This document shows positions 27,683 to 36,789 of a DNA stretch of 64,000 nucleotides, one piece after another. A program made the translations under genes and the position numbers. Numbering within the stretch: position 1 is the first letter of the stretch; the number at the start of each line of letters is the position of its first letter. The notes beneath the pieces were generated by a model. It was not told the origin of the DNA, searched no databases, and saw only the letters and a list, made by a program, of their open reading frames with translations. Source of the DNA: Streptomyces sp. NBC_01268 (GTDB lineage: Bacteria; Actinomycetota; Actinomycetes; Streptomycetales; Streptomycetaceae); assembly GCF_036240795.1 (NCBI RefSeq), contig NZ_CP108454.1, positions 5,826,001-5,890,000 of the forward strand, given 5' to 3'.

Positions 27683-28942
27683 CTACTTCAGGCCGGGGTA
27701 CAGCGGGTGCTTGTCGGCGAGCGCCGTCACCCGGGCCTTGAGCGCCTCGGCGTCGAAGCCGGGCTTCAGCGTCTCGGCGATGATGTCGGCGACCTCGGCG
27801 AAGTCCTCGGCCTGGAAGCCGCGGGTCGCGAGGGCCGGCGTGCCGATGCGCAGGCCGGAGGTGACCATCGGCGGGCGCGGGTCGTTCGGAACGGCGTTCC
27901 GGTTGACCGTGATGCCGACCTCGTGGAGACGGTCCTCGGCCTGCTGGCCGTCGAGCTCCGAGTCGCGCAGGTCGACGAGGAGCAGGTGCACGTCGGTGCC
28001 GCCGGACAGGACGGAGACACCGTGGGCGGTGACGTCGTCCTGGACCAGGCGCTCGGCGATGATGCGGGCGCCGTCCAGGGTGCGCTGCTGGCGCTCCTTG
28101 AACTCCTCCGAGGCCGCGACCTTGAAGGAGACGGCCTTGGCCGCGATCACGTGCTCCAGGGGGCCGCCCTGGAAGCCGGGGAAGACCGAGGAGTTCAGCT
28201 TCTTGGCGAACTCCTTCTTCGCCAGGATGATGCCGCCGCGCGGGCCGCCGAGCGTCTTGTGCGTGGTCGAGGTGACCACGTCCGCGTACTCGACCGGGTT
28301 CGGGTGCAGACCCGCGGCGACCAGACCCGCGAAGTGGGCCATGTCGACCCACAGGTAGGCCTCGACCTCGTCGGCGATCCGGCGGAACTCGGCGAAGTCC
28401 AGCTGGCGCGGGTAGGCGGACCAGCCCGCGATGATCACCTTGGGGCGGTGCTCCTTGGCGAGGCGCTCGACCTCGGCCATGTCGACCAGACCGGCCTCGT
28501 CGACGTGGTACGCGACCACGTTGAACTGCTTGCCGGAGAAGTTCAGGCGCATGCCGTGGGTCAGGTGACCGCCGTGCGCCAGGTCCAGGCCGAGGATCGT
28601 GTCGCCCGGCTGGGCGATCGCGAAGAGGGCGGCCTGGTTGGCGGAGGCACCGGAGTGGGGCTGCACGTTGGCGTACTCGGCGCCGAACAGGTCCTTGATC
28701 CGGTCGATGGCGATCTGCTCGGCCACGTCGACGTGCTCGCAGCCGCCGTAGTAGCGGCGGCCGGGGTAGCCCTCGGCGTACTTGTTGGTGAGGACCGAGC
28801 CCTGGGCCTCCATGACCGCGACCGGAGCGAAGTTCTCCGAGGCGATCATCTCGAGGGTGGACTGCTGGCGGCGGAGCTCGGCGTCGACGGCGGCGGCGAC
28901 GTCGGGGTCCAGCTCGTGGAGAGGGGTGTTCAGAAGCGACAT
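27683..28942 (-). CDS. glyA: Serine hydroxymethyltransferase
   Basis: PLP enzyme interconverting glycine plus 5,10-methylene-THF with serine; cytoplasmic; 419 aa, normal length. The PLP-binding Lys229 is in [13 protein letters not shown]. Other family marks are ASENF near residues 34-38, [13 protein letters not shown], and [10 protein letters not shown]. It is 25 bp downstream of gcvH in the same operon. Here it uses the one-carbon unit released by the glycine cleavage system to make serine, which the next gene degrades. A second SHMT for biosynthesis probably exists elsewhere; this is inference. Confidence 0.97.
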   Translation of the reverse strand: MSLLNTPLHELDPDVAAAVDAELRRQQSTLEMIASENFAPVAVMEAQGSVLTNKYAEGYPGRRYYGGCEHVDVAEQIAIDRIKDLFGAEYANVQPHSGASANQAALFAIAQPGDTILGLDLAHGGHLTHGMRLNFSGKQFNVVAYHVDEAGLVDMAEVERLAKEHRPKVIIAGWSAYPRQLDFAEFRRIADEVEAYLWVDMAHFAGLVAAGLHPNPVEYADVVTSTTHKTLGGPRGGIILAKKEFAKKLNSSVFPGFQGGPLEHVIAAKAVSFKVAASEEFKERQQRTLDGARIIAERLVQDDVTAHGVSVLSGGTDVHLLLVDLRDSELDGQQAEDRLHEVGITVNRNAVPNDPRPPMVTSGLRIGTPALATRGFQAEDFAEVADIIAETLKPGFDAEALKARVTALADKHPLYPGLK

Positions 28943-28967
28943 GAATCGATCCCTTGGGGGTCTCGGT

Positions 28968-29345
28968 TTAGCCGGCGGTGAAGGCGGTGTACTCGTCGGC
29001 GCTGAGCAGGTCGTCCGGCTCGCCCGCGAGGCGCACCTTGAACAGCCAGCCGCCCTCGAACGGAGCGGAGTTCACGAGCGCCGGGTCGTCGACGACGTCC
29101 TGGTTGGCCTCGACGACCTCGCCGGTCACCGGGGCGTACAGGTCGCTGACGGACTTGGTGGACTCCAGCTCGCCGCAGGTCTCGCCCGCGGTCACCGTGT
29201 CGCCGACCTCGGGGAGCTGCACGTAGACGATGTCACCGAGCGCGTTGGCGGCGTGCTCCGTGATGCCGATCGTGGCGACGCCGTCCTCGACGGCCGACAG
29301 CCACTCGTGCTCCTTGCTGTAGCGCAGCTGCTGGGGGTTGCTCAT
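28968..29345 (-). CDS. gcvH: Glycine cleavage system H protein
   Basis: Lipoyl carrier that shuttles the aminomethyl group between the P and T proteins. It has 125 aa from the ATG at 29343-29345, which follows CAGGAGA; the frame is open 38 codons further upstream but without family similarity. The lipoylation site is Lys64 in [13 protein letters not shown]. The downstream GWLFKVRL and LLSADEY are typical of the family. It lies between gcvT and glyA. The P protein and dihydrolipoamide dehydrogenase are not in the window. Confidence 0.97.
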   Translation of the reverse strand: MSNPQQLRYSKEHEWLSAVEDGVATIGITEHAANALGDIVYVQLPEVGDTVTAGETCGELESTKSVSDLYAPVTGEVVEANQDVVDDPALVNSAPFEGGWLFKVRLAGEPDDLLSADEYTAFTAG

Positions 29346-29474
29346 GACCTGATTCTCCTGGATCGAGGGAGTACTGATGAACGTGGGTCTTGCGTGATGA
29401 GACACGAAGTGAGACATCCGAGTGAGGGAAACGTCACTCCTCGGACCCGAATGCGTCACTCGGGTCCCTTCATG

Positions 29475-30599
29475 TCACTTCTGGCGCTTGTAGAACGGCA
29501 GCGCCACGGTCTCGTACGGCTCGTGCGCGCCGCGGATGTCGACGCCGACGCCCTCGGTGCCGGGCGCGGCGAACTCCGCGTCCACGTACGCCATGGCGAT
29601 CGGCTTGCCCAGGGTCGGCGACGGGGCGCCGGAGGTGACCTCACCGATGACCTGCCCGTTCGCGACGACGGCGAAGCCGGCGCGCGGGACCCGGCGGCCC
29701 TCGGCGATCAGGCCGACCAGCTTGCGCGGCGGGGCGGACTCGGCGCGCTCGGCGGCCTTCTCCAGCGCCTCGCGGCCGACGAAACGGCCCTCGTTGGTGG
29801 TCTTCTCGAACTTGACGACCCGGCCGAGGCCCGCGTCGAAGGGGGTCAGCGCGGTGGTCAGCTCGTGGCCGTAGAGCGGCATGCCCGCCTCCAGGCGGAG
29901 CGTGTCCCGGCAGGACAGGCCGCAGGGGATCAGGCCGACGCCCGCTCCCGCCTCGGTCAGCGCCTTCCACACGCCCTCGGCGTGCTCGGGCTTCAGGAAC
30001 AGCTCGAAGCCGTCCTCGCCGGTGTAGCCGGTGCGGGCGATCAGCGCGGGGACGCCGGCGACGGTTCCGGGCAGGCCGGCGTAGTACTTCAGGCCGTCCA
30101 GGTCGGCGTCGGTGAGGGACTTCAGGATGCCGGGGGACTCCGGGCCCTGGACGGCGAGCAGCGCGTAGGCCTCGCGGTCGTCGCGGACCTCGGCGTCGAA
30201 GCCCTCGGCGCGGGCCACGAGCGCGTCCAGGACGATCTGGGCGTTGGAGGCGTTGGCGACGACCATGTACTCGGTCTCGCCCAGGCGGTAGACGATCAGG
30301 TCGTCGAGGATGCCGCCGTCCTCCTGGCAGATCATCGTGTAGCGGGCGCGGCCGTTGCCCACCGTGGAGATGTTGCCGACCAGGGCGTAGTCCAGAAGGT
30401 CGACGGCCTGCGGGCCCGTGACGGTGATCTCGCCCATGTGGGAGAGGTCGAAGAGGCCGGCCTGGTGACGGACGGCGTTGTGCTCGTCGCGCTCGCTGCC
30501 GTAGCGCAGCGGCATGTCCCAGCCGGCGAAGTCGGTCATGGTCGCGCCGAGCGAACGATGCAGCGCATCGAGGGCGGTCAGGCGGGGGGCAGTGCTCAT
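29475..30599 (-). CDS. gcvT: Glycine cleavage system T protein (aminomethyltransferase)
   Basis: Transfers the one-carbon unit from the H-bound aminomethyl group to tetrahydrofolate, releasing ammonia. It has 374 aa from the ATG at 30597-30599 after CGGGAG. The GCV_T folate domain shows FAGWDMPLRY and FDLSHMGEI near the start. Further on are YTGEDGFELF, and RDTLRLEAGMPLYGHEL with the substrate-binding Asp/Arg residues. It is the first gene of the operon and lies about 55 bp downstream of a tandem glycine riboswitch. A short hairpin (GGACCCGA/TCGGGTCC, 29443-29467) lies between it and gcvH. Confidence 0.97.
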   Translation of the reverse strand: MSTAPRLTALDALHRSLGATMTDFAGWDMPLRYGSERDEHNAVRHQAGLFDLSHMGEITVTGPQAVDLLDYALVGNISTVGNGRARYTMICQEDGGILDDLIVYRLGETEYMVVANASNAQIVLDALVARAEGFDAEVRDDREAYALLAVQGPESPGILKSLTDADLDGLKYYAGLPGTVAGVPALIARTGYTGEDGFELFLKPEHAEGVWKALTEAGAGVGLIPCGLSCRDTLRLEAGMPLYGHELTTALTPFDAGLGRVVKFEKTTNEGRFVGREALEKAAERAESAPPRKLVGLIAEGRRVPRAGFAVVANGQVIGEVTSGAPSPTLGKPIAMAYVDAEFAAPGTEGVGVDIRGAHEPYETVALPFYKRQK

Positions 30600-30654
30600 C
30601 GGGTGGCTCCCGGGTCCCAGGGCGTGCGGGGCACGACATGCATGACGGAGGACG

Positions 30655-30860
30655 GTCCTCCCCATCTGTCATGGAACCTGAGAGGTTCACCGAGGGCATC
30701 CTCGGCTTGCACCTTGGGTGGGGTCGCGACAGGCGCGGCCCGCTTTTCAGATCTGCCTCATCCACGCGGTACGGGGCCTGAGAGATTCAAGGGAGGAACT
30801 TGCTCCTTCGGCGCCCGGGCGCACCCTGTGACTGCGGTGCGTGACCGGAACTCTCCCGCG
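30655..30860 (-). ncRNA. Tandem glycine riboswitch upstream of gcvT
   Basis: Read on the minus strand, the leader contains two glycine-aptamer cores. Aptamer 1 runs from GGGAGAG (30860 side) through GCGCCGAAGGAGCAA to TTGAATCTCTCAGGC. Aptamer 2 has ACCCAAGGTGCAAGCC, GAACCTCTCAGGTTCC and CATGACAGATGGGGAGG, which is the typical 3-prime end. The linker includes AGATCTGAAAAGCG. Glycine binding is expected to turn the operon on, letting the cell burn excess glycine. No separate terminator is obvious between the aptamers and gcvT, so control could be at transcription or translation. Confidence 0.95.
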
Positions 30861-31022
30861 CGGATTCGAGCGGCCGGTATGTGGTTGTGGACGCTCGTGC
30901 GAGCGCCTGCGCGCACATCATTGCACGGCGGTTCGGCCCGGCAAATCGCTTGCGTCTCATTACCCTTTCTTTACACTTCGTGGGCAAGGGTCTCCGCAGG
31001 GCCTACCAGGGGGAGCGACGCG

Positions 31023-31721
31023 ATGCAGATGCCGCCGAGGATGCCGATGCGGCCGGTCCAGCGCGCCGGCGCCTACGCCACCGGTGCGGGCATACCCGTG
31101 CAGCACGCCGGAGCCCGCGCCCGCGCCCGGACCCGCCGGGGCCGACTGCTGCGCGACCTGCGCGACCGCGGCGGCCGGGGCCCCCGCGCCCTGGCCTTCG
31201 CCATGGGCGACGTCGTGGTCGTCTCCGGACTCCCCGGCAGCGGCAAGTCGACGCTCATGGGGCGCACGGCCGAGGGCCGCGCCATCGACTCCCAGCACAC
31301 CCGCGAGCGCTGGGAGGCCCGGCTGCCCCGCTACCTGCCGTACGCCGTCTACCGCCCGCTCGCCCGCCTCGCGCACTACGCGGGGCTCCGCCGCGTCCTG
31401 CGCTCCGGCGCGAGCGTCGTCGTCCACGACTGCGGCACCCAGTCCTGGGTGCGCGGCTGGCTCGCCCGCGAGGCCAGGCGCCGCGGCACCGCCCTGCACC
31501 TGATCCTGCTCGACGTCGAGCCCGCGACCGCCCGCGAAGGGCAGCTGGCCCGCGGCCGCGGCGTCTCGGGCTACGCCTTCGCCCGCCACCGCCGCGCCGT
31601 CGGCCGGCTCGTGCGCACCGCCGAGGCCGGCCGGCTGCCACCGGGCTGCGCCTCGGTCACCCTGCTCGACCGGGACGCGGCCGACGCCCTGCGGAAGATC
31701 GGCTTCCGCGACGTGGCGTGA
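31023..31721 (+). CDS. P-loop kinase-like ATPase (AAA/zeta-type fold)
   Basis: Cytoplasmic 232-aa protein. The ATG at 31023 follows GGGGGAGCGA, an excellent ribosome site. After a basic N-terminal 55 residues comes VVVVSGLPGSGKSTLM (Walker A at about 69-76). A Walker-B-like VVVHDCG and a lid-type region with several Arg (EGQLARGRGVSGYAFARHRR) follow. This matches small P-loop kinases that phosphorylate metabolites, nucleic acids or antibiotics. The substrate is unknown. It is transcribed divergently from the glycine riboswitch with about 160 bp between, so a regulatory link is possible but not shown. Confidence 0.82.
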   Translation: MQMPPRMPMRPVQRAGAYATGAGIPVQHAGARARARTRRGRLLRDLRDRGGRGPRALAFAMGDVVVVSGLPGSGKSTLMGRTAEGRAIDSQHTRERWEARLPRYLPYAVYRPLARLAHYAGLRRVLRSGASVVVHDCGTQSWVRGWLAREARRRGTALHLILLDVEPATAREGQLARGRGVSGYAFARHRRAVGRLVRTAEAGRLPPGCASVTLLDRDAADALRKIGFRDVA

Positions 31722-31822
31722 AGCACTCCACGGTCTTTCCGCACCTTTTTCGGTCACGGCGGCGCCGACGCGCCGTTAAGGTGCTGAACCGCACCATGTG
31801 CCGAGAGGGAGAAGACGAGACC

Positions 31823-32560
31823 GTGGACGTGACGTGGCCGGGCAATGAGCTCGAAGAGGTACTGGCCGCCTCGCTCGGCAACCCCTCGGCCGGCGGCCGC
31901 CTGGTCGAGGTGCTCGGGCGCAGCCCCGTATGGGTCCCGCTGCCCAACGGCGGAAGCCCCGACAGCAGCGACCTCGACCTGCCCACCCTGGAGATAGACG
32001 GCTACGCCTTCGTTCCCGTCTTCAGCTCCGAGCAGCAGTTCCTCGCCTGCGTCGGCGACCACATGTCCTTCACCGTCGCCCCCGCCCGCGACTTCGCCCG
32101 CGGCCTGCCCCCGCAGCTCGGCATCGCCGTGAACCCCGGCGGCACCGTCGGCGTCCCGCTGCCGCCGCCCGCCGTCGCCGAACTGTGCCGGGCCGGCCGC
32201 ACCCCCCTCGACGGGCCCGCCAGCGGCGGCCGCGTCCGCCTCTTCGAGCCCGACTGGCAGGACGACCCCGTCGACTTCCTCGCCGCCGCGTCCGCCGAGT
32301 TCGAGGCCACCGGCACCGTCGCCACCGCCCGCCGCGTCCTCGCCAGCGTCGAGGGCACCGAACCCGCCCTCTTCATCGGCGTCCAGCTGCTCACCCCCGA
32401 CGCCGACCGCAACGGGCCGCTCGACGCCCTCGGCCGCGCCCTCGGCCGGGTCGAGGCGGCCTGGCCGGTCAACCTCATCCTGCTCGACGTGGCACAGGAC
32501 CCGGTCGGCGACTGGATGCTGGCGAAGGTGCGCCCCTTCTACCAGCGCGCCGCCGTGTGA
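31823..32560 (+). CDS. SseB-family protein, first of a pair
   Basis: Cytoplasmic 245-aa protein of the SseB (enhanced serine sensitivity) family. The N-terminal SseB domain includes NPSAGGRLVEVLGRSPVWVP, YAFVPVFSSEQQF, and GLPPQLGIAVNPGG. A C-terminal extension ends with LILLDVAQDPVGDWMLAKV and PFYQRA, matching the SseB C-terminal domain. I chose the GTG at 31823 behind GAGAGGGAGAAGACGAGA; an ATG at 31797 lacks a ribosome site. In E. coli, SseB overexpression makes cells serine-sensitive, but its molecular role is unclear. The nearby glycine/serine catabolic operon makes the pairing notable. Confidence 0.85.
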   Translation: MDVTWPGNELEEVLAASLGNPSAGGRLVEVLGRSPVWVPLPNGGSPDSSDLDLPTLEIDGYAFVPVFSSEQQFLACVGDHMSFTVAPARDFARGLPPQLGIAVNPGGTVGVPLPPPAVAELCRAGRTPLDGPASGGRVRLFEPDWQDDPVDFLAAASAEFEATGTVATARRVLASVEGTEPALFIGVQLLTPDADRNGPLDALGRALGRVEAAWPVNLILLDVAQDPVGDWMLAKVRPFYQRAAV

Positions 32561-32636
32561 GCGCCCCCCTGTTTAAGCTGAACTGATTCAAGCCGATCCA
32601 CACCGCGATACGGACGACGAGGGGCGGGACCCAAAG

Positions 32637-33428
32637 GTGAGCGCGTCAGGCACCGCTGCGACCGGAATGGTCGAGCACACGCTGCGCCAGGTGACACCCG
32701 GGCGCCCCGACGCCTACGAGCAGCTGCTGCACGCCCTCGCCACCGCCGACGTCTGGATGCTGCTCTGGCAGGGCTCGCCCGGCTCGCCCGACGCCCAGTA
32801 CGGGAACATGGAGGTCGACGGCTTCGGGTACGCGCCCTGCGTCACCTCCGCCCAGGAGCTCGCCGCCTCCGGCTGGAACCGCGCCCACGAGCTCGCCTCC
32901 GGCCTGGAGATCGCCCGCGCCCTCTATCCCGACCGCTGGGGCATCTGGCTGAATCCGCACGCCCCCGGCGGCGGCGTCGGCATCCCCTGGGCCGATCTGC
33001 GCCGCATCGCCACCGGCCTGGACCGGATGCCCGCCGGACCCCTGCGCCTGACCGAACCCGCCGTGGAGATCCCGCAGTTCTACGCCCTGCTCACGCAGAA
33101 CGCCCACCGCACCCCGGCCGTGCGCTCGCTTCGCCGCGCCTGGGTGCAGCCCGCGCTGGGCTCCCCGTACCTCGCGATCGGTCTGGACCTGTACGACTCC
33201 TCGCCGGCCTCCGTCGAGGCGGTGCGCACGATGATGCGCCAGACCGTCGCGTCCGTCCCCGAGGGGCTGCCCGTCTCCACCGTCGCGATGTCCGACGCGT
33301 ACGACCCGGTCGCGATGTGGCTGCACGCCCACGCCCGGCCCTTCTACGACCGCGACGCGCACGCCGCTCCCGCGGCCCCGCCCGCCCCCGGCTACGGCTA
33401 CCCGCCGGCCGCGCCCCGCCCGTACTGA
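32637..33428 (+). CDS. SseB-family paralogue with Pro-rich tail
   Basis: 263-aa cytoplasmic protein from the GTG at 32637, 76 bp after the first SseB gene and in the same direction. It shares the family pattern: PDAYEQLLHALATADVWML, GFGYAPCVTSAQEL, GIWLNPHAPGGGVGIPWADL. The C-terminal domain (VQPALGSPYLAIGLDLYD, then ARPFYDRDAH) parallels the ARPFYQR ending of its neighbour. The last 25 residues are Pro/Ala/Tyr-rich and probably disordered. The two genes are diverged duplicates that probably act together; function is unknown. Confidence 0.82.
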   Translation: MSASGTAATGMVEHTLRQVTPGRPDAYEQLLHALATADVWMLLWQGSPGSPDAQYGNMEVDGFGYAPCVTSAQELAASGWNRAHELASGLEIARALYPDRWGIWLNPHAPGGGVGIPWADLRRIATGLDRMPAGPLRLTEPAVEIPQFYALLTQNAHRTPAVRSLRRAWVQPALGSPYLAIGLDLYDSSPASVEAVRTMMRQTVASVPEGLPVSTVAMSDAYDPVAMWLHAHARPFYDRDAHAAPAAPPAPGYGYPPAAPRPY

Positions 33429-33766
33429 CCCGTCCCGGACGGGTACGTCCGTTCCGTCGCTTCCGTCGCCCCAATTCACTCCTGCCCGACAGGAGTTGAG
33501 CGGGATGTCCGGTCTGGCCGAATAGCGGCCGAGTTGGTCCGCTCACGCGATCACGACGTCCGGATAACGGAAGACAACGCACCGCATCACGTTTACGCAA
33601 ACATTCCTCTTGGGGTCTGGCGGGTGATCGCGGACACATTGAAGACTCCCCGGAACACCAGGCGTTCGGCTCCCCCCGAGCCGGTGCCCAGCAGTTGTTC
33701 CACCGAGCCGCTACCCGCGGCGGGCAAGGGCCGGCGACCCGGCGGCCGAGAGGGGTCCTCACCACG
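33429..33766. promoter_or_regulatory. 338-bp region with two hairpins and the promoter of the peptide importer
   Basis: No gene is supported. Just after the SseB stop, ACCCGTCC and GGACGGGT (33428-33444) can pair, and ACTCCTG/CAGGAGT (33478-33496) forms a second hairpin, a likely terminator pair. Further on, GTTTACGCAAAC at 33591-33602 is a near-palindrome that could be an operator for the ABC operon. The rest shows nothing I can name. Confidence 0.5.
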
Positions 33767-34768
33767 ATGACGGCACCACTGCACGAGACGAATGCGGCTG
33801 AGCAGGCCGCGGCCGTCGACGCCGTGCCCGACGCGCCGGCCAAGGCGATCGAGGGACGTTCCCCCTGGAAGATCGCCTGGACCCGGCTGAAGCGCGACAA
33901 ACTCGCCCTCGCGGGCGCCTTCGTGGTCGTCTTCCTGATCCTGGTCGCGATCTTCGCGCCGGTCATCGTCGGCCTCCTCGGCCACCCGCCGGACGAGTTC
34001 CACGAGGACCAGATCGACCCGCTCTTCGGCACCCCGATCGGCTCCTGGGGCGGCGTGAGCTCCGACTTCCTCTTCGGCGTCGAGCCGGTCAACGGCCGCG
34101 ACGTCTTCAGCCGCATCGTCTACGGCGCCCGGATCTCGCTGCTCGTGGCCTTCGCCGCCGCGCTCTTCGCGGTCCTGCTCGGCACCGTCCTCGGTGTCGT
34201 CGCCGGCTACTTCGGCGGCTGGATCGATGCGGCCCTCAGCCGGGTCATGGACGTCATGCTCGCCTTCCCGCAGCTGCTGTTCACGATCGCCCTGGTCTCC
34301 GTGCTGCCGAACCAGCTCCTCGGACTCGACGGATCGGGCGTCCGCATCGTCGCCCTGGTCGTCGTGATCGGCTTCTTCGGCTGGCCCTACGTGGGCCGCA
34401 TCGTCCGCGGCCAGACGCTCAGCCTGCGCAACCGCGAGTACGTCGAGGCCGCCCAGAGCCTGGGCGCCGGCCGGCTGTACATCCTGCGCCGGGAGCTGCT
34501 GCCCAACCTGATCGCACCGATCATGGTCTATACCACTCTCATGATCCCCACCAACATCCTCACCGAAGCGGCGCTCAGCTTCCTCGGTGCGGGTGTGAAG
34601 CCTCCCACCGCTTCCTGGGGGCAGATGCTGTCGACGGCCATCACCACCTACGAGGCCGACCCGCTCTTCATGGTGATCCCCGGCCTCGCGATCTTCATCA
34701 CCGTGCTGGCGTTCAACCTCTTCGGCGACGGCGTGCGCGACGCGCTCGACCCGAAGAGCTCCCGCTGA
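33767..34768 (+). CDS. Peptide ABC importer permease (DppC/OppC type)
   Basis: Integral membrane permease of 333 aa. An N-terminal OppC_N domain ([28 protein letters not shown]) is followed by the binding-protein-dependent transport domain. The coupling-helix EAA motif is [20 protein letters not shown] at about 218-237. [16 protein letters not shown] is typical of DppC. It is the first gene of the five-gene operon, giving the order C-A-B-D-F. The ATG at 33767 has a loose G-rich ribosome site about 13 bp upstream. It works as a heterodimer with the DppB-type permease two genes on. Confidence 0.94.
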   Translation: MTAPLHETNAAEQAAAVDAVPDAPAKAIEGRSPWKIAWTRLKRDKLALAGAFVVVFLILVAIFAPVIVGLLGHPPDEFHEDQIDPLFGTPIGSWGGVSSDFLFGVEPVNGRDVFSRIVYGARISLLVAFAAALFAVLLGTVLGVVAGYFGGWIDAALSRVMDVMLAFPQLLFTIALVSVLPNQLLGLDGSGVRIVALVVVIGFFGWPYVGRIVRGQTLSLRNREYVEAAQSLGAGRLYILRRELLPNLIAPIMVYTTLMIPTNILTEAALSFLGAGVKPPTASWGQMLSTAITTYEADPLFMVIPGLAIFITVLAFNLFGDGVRDALDPKSSR

Positions 34769-34879
34769 CCGTACGCCGTTCACCGCAAGACCAGCCCCTG
34801 CCGCTGTCGACAGGAGGCACATCCCCCAACGGCGGACCACCGTGACAACGGCCGCCACTACTTCGGAGGTTGCTCGACC

Positions 34880-36655
34880 ATGACTCTGAACAGCTCCCAG
34901 AGGCGCAGAATCGCCGCAGGCGCGCTGCTCGCCGCGGCCACGATGGTCGCGACCACCGCGTGTGGCGGCGGCAAGGGCGGCGACAGCGGCGGCAAGGGCG
35001 GCAAGGCGGGTGCGCCCGGCTTCAACGCCGCGGTCAACCAGGTCGCCAGCCCCTCCGACAAGAAGGGCGGCGAGCTGAAGTTCATCGGCTCGCAGGAGGC
35101 CGACTCGTGGGACCCGCAGCGCGGCTACTACGGCTTCGTGTGGGACTTCCAGCGCTACTACACGCGCCAGCTGGTCTCGTTCAAGTCCGAGCCGGGCGCC
35201 GCCTCCACCGAGCTGGTCCCGGACCTCGCCACCGACGCGGGCAAGGTCTCGGCCGACGGCCTCACCTACACGTTCACGCTGAAGGACGGCGTGAAGTGGG
35301 AGGACGGCAAGCCGATCACCTCCAAGGACGTCAAGTACGGCATCGAGCGCATCTGGGCCCAGGACGTCATCTCCGGCGGCCCGATCTACCTCCAGCAGGT
35401 CCTCGACCCCAAGAAGACCTACGCGGGCCCGTACAAGGACACCGCCGCGGACAAGCTGGGCCTCAAGGCGATCGAGACCCCGGACGACAAGACCATCGTC
35501 TTCAAGCTGCCGGTCGCCAACGGTGACTTCCTGCAGATGCTGGCGATGCCCGCCGCCTCCCCGGTCCGCCAGGACAAGGACACCAAGGCCAAGTACGGCC
35601 TGAACGTCTTCTCCTCCGGCCCGTACAAGTGGCAGTCGTACGCGCCGAACAAGTCCATGAAGCTCGTGCGCAACGAGAACTGGGACGCCAAGTCGGACAC
35701 CATCCGCAAGGCCCTCCCGGACACCATCAGCGTCACGTTCACCACGAACGCCGACGACATGGACAACCGCCTGATCGAGGGCGAGTACGACCTCGACATC
35801 AACGCGACCGGTGTCGGCGCCGCCGCCCGCCAGAAGGTTCTCCAGCAGAACAAGGCGAACGCGGACAACCCGCAGACCGGCTTCATCCGTTACGCGGTCT
35901 TCCCGCAGACGGTCATCACCAACGTCGAGTGCCGCAAGGCCATCATCTACGCGGCCGACTCGAAGTCCCTCCAGACCGCCCGTGGCGGCCCGCAGGCCGG
36001 TGGCGACATCGCCTCCAACATGCTGCCGCCGGCGATCAAGGGTGCCGACCCGAAGTACGACCCGTACGGCAAGCTGGGCGGTGCCCCGGACGTCGCCAAG
36101 GCGAAGGACGCGCTGAAGAAGTGCGGTAAGCCGAACGGCTTCAAGACCACGATCGCGGTCCGCAACAACAAGAAGATCGAGATCGCGACCGCCGAGTCCC
36201 TCCAGCAGTCGCTGAAGGCCGTCGGCATCGACGCCCAGATCGACCAGTTCGACGGCGCCCAGACCTCCGGCATCATCGGTTCGCCGAAGGTGGTCAAGGA
36301 GAAGGGCTACGGCATCATCATCATGGGCTGGGGCGCCGACTTCCCGACCGGCCAGGGCTTCCTGCAGCCGCTCGTCGACGGCCGCTTCATCCTGCAGTCC
36401 GGCAACAACAACTTCTCCGAGCTGAACGACCCGGCCGTCAACGGCCTGTTCGACCAGGCGCTGAAGGAGACCGACCCGACCAAGGCCGGCGAGATCTACA
36501 AGCAGATCAACACCAAGGTCTCCGAGGCCGCGGTCTACCTGCCCTTCACCCACGAGAAGAACATCATCTGGCGCGGTTCGCGCCTGACCAACGTCTACAC
36601 GGCCGACGCCTACAACGGCCGCTACGACTACGCGTCGCTCGGCGTCGTCAAGTAA
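34880..36655 (+). CDS. Peptide ABC importer substrate-binding lipoprotein (SBP family 5)
   Basis: Extracytoplasmic lipoprotein of 591 aa that captures oligopeptides. The ATG at 34880 follows CGGAGG. The signal ends at lipobox VATTAC (Cys28) and is followed by a Gly/Lys-rich linker. The SBP_bac_5 fold shows GGELKFIGSQEADSWDPQ, the family motif VKYGIERIW, YAVFPQTVITNVECRKAIIYA, and the closing EAAVYLPFTHEKN. It lies between the two permease genes. Because the 38-bp palindrome sits right after it, its part of the mRNA may be stabilised and made in excess of the membrane parts. The ligand is unknown, though family members import peptides or dipeptides. Confidence 0.94.
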   Translation: MTLNSSQRRRIAAGALLAAATMVATTACGGGKGGDSGGKGGKAGAPGFNAAVNQVASPSDKKGGELKFIGSQEADSWDPQRGYYGFVWDFQRYYTRQLVSFKSEPGAASTELVPDLATDAGKVSADGLTYTFTLKDGVKWEDGKPITSKDVKYGIERIWAQDVISGGPIYLQQVLDPKKTYAGPYKDTAADKLGLKAIETPDDKTIVFKLPVANGDFLQMLAMPAASPVRQDKDTKAKYGLNVFSSGPYKWQSYAPNKSMKLVRNENWDAKSDTIRKALPDTISVTFTTNADDMDNRLIEGEYDLDINATGVGAAARQKVLQQNKANADNPQTGFIRYAVFPQTVITNVECRKAIIYAADSKSLQTARGGPQAGGDIASNMLPPAIKGADPKYDPYGKLGGAPDVAKAKDALKKCGKPNGFKTTIAVRNNKKIEIATAESLQQSLKAVGIDAQIDQFDGAQTSGIIGSPKVVKEKGYGIIIMGWGADFPTGQGFLQPLVDGRFILQSGNNNFSELNDPAVNGLFDQALKETDPTKAGEIYKQINTKVSEAAVYLPFTHEKNIIWRGSRLTNVYTADAYNGRYDYASLGVVK

Positions 36656-36738
36656 GTCGCCTCCAGCCGAGTCTGAAAACCAACTCGCTCCAACGGCGCA
36701 CCCGCCGCTAGGTCCGAAGGGCAGGTGAGGGCCGTGCG

Positions 36739-36776
36739 CGGCGGCCGGGGAACCCGATCGGGTTCCCCGGCCGCCG
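36739..36776 (+). repeat. Perfect 38-bp palindrome just before the DppB-type permease
   Basis: Two 19-bp arms meet with no spacer at a central CCCGATCGGG. The palindrome ends 13 bp before the permease ATG and begins 83 bp after the binding-protein stop. There is no U tract. It is likely an mRNA stability or attenuation hairpin within the operon and could also limit access to the downstream start, which lacks a clear ribosome site. Confidence 0.9.
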
Positions 36777-36789
36777 ACCGGCCGACCGC

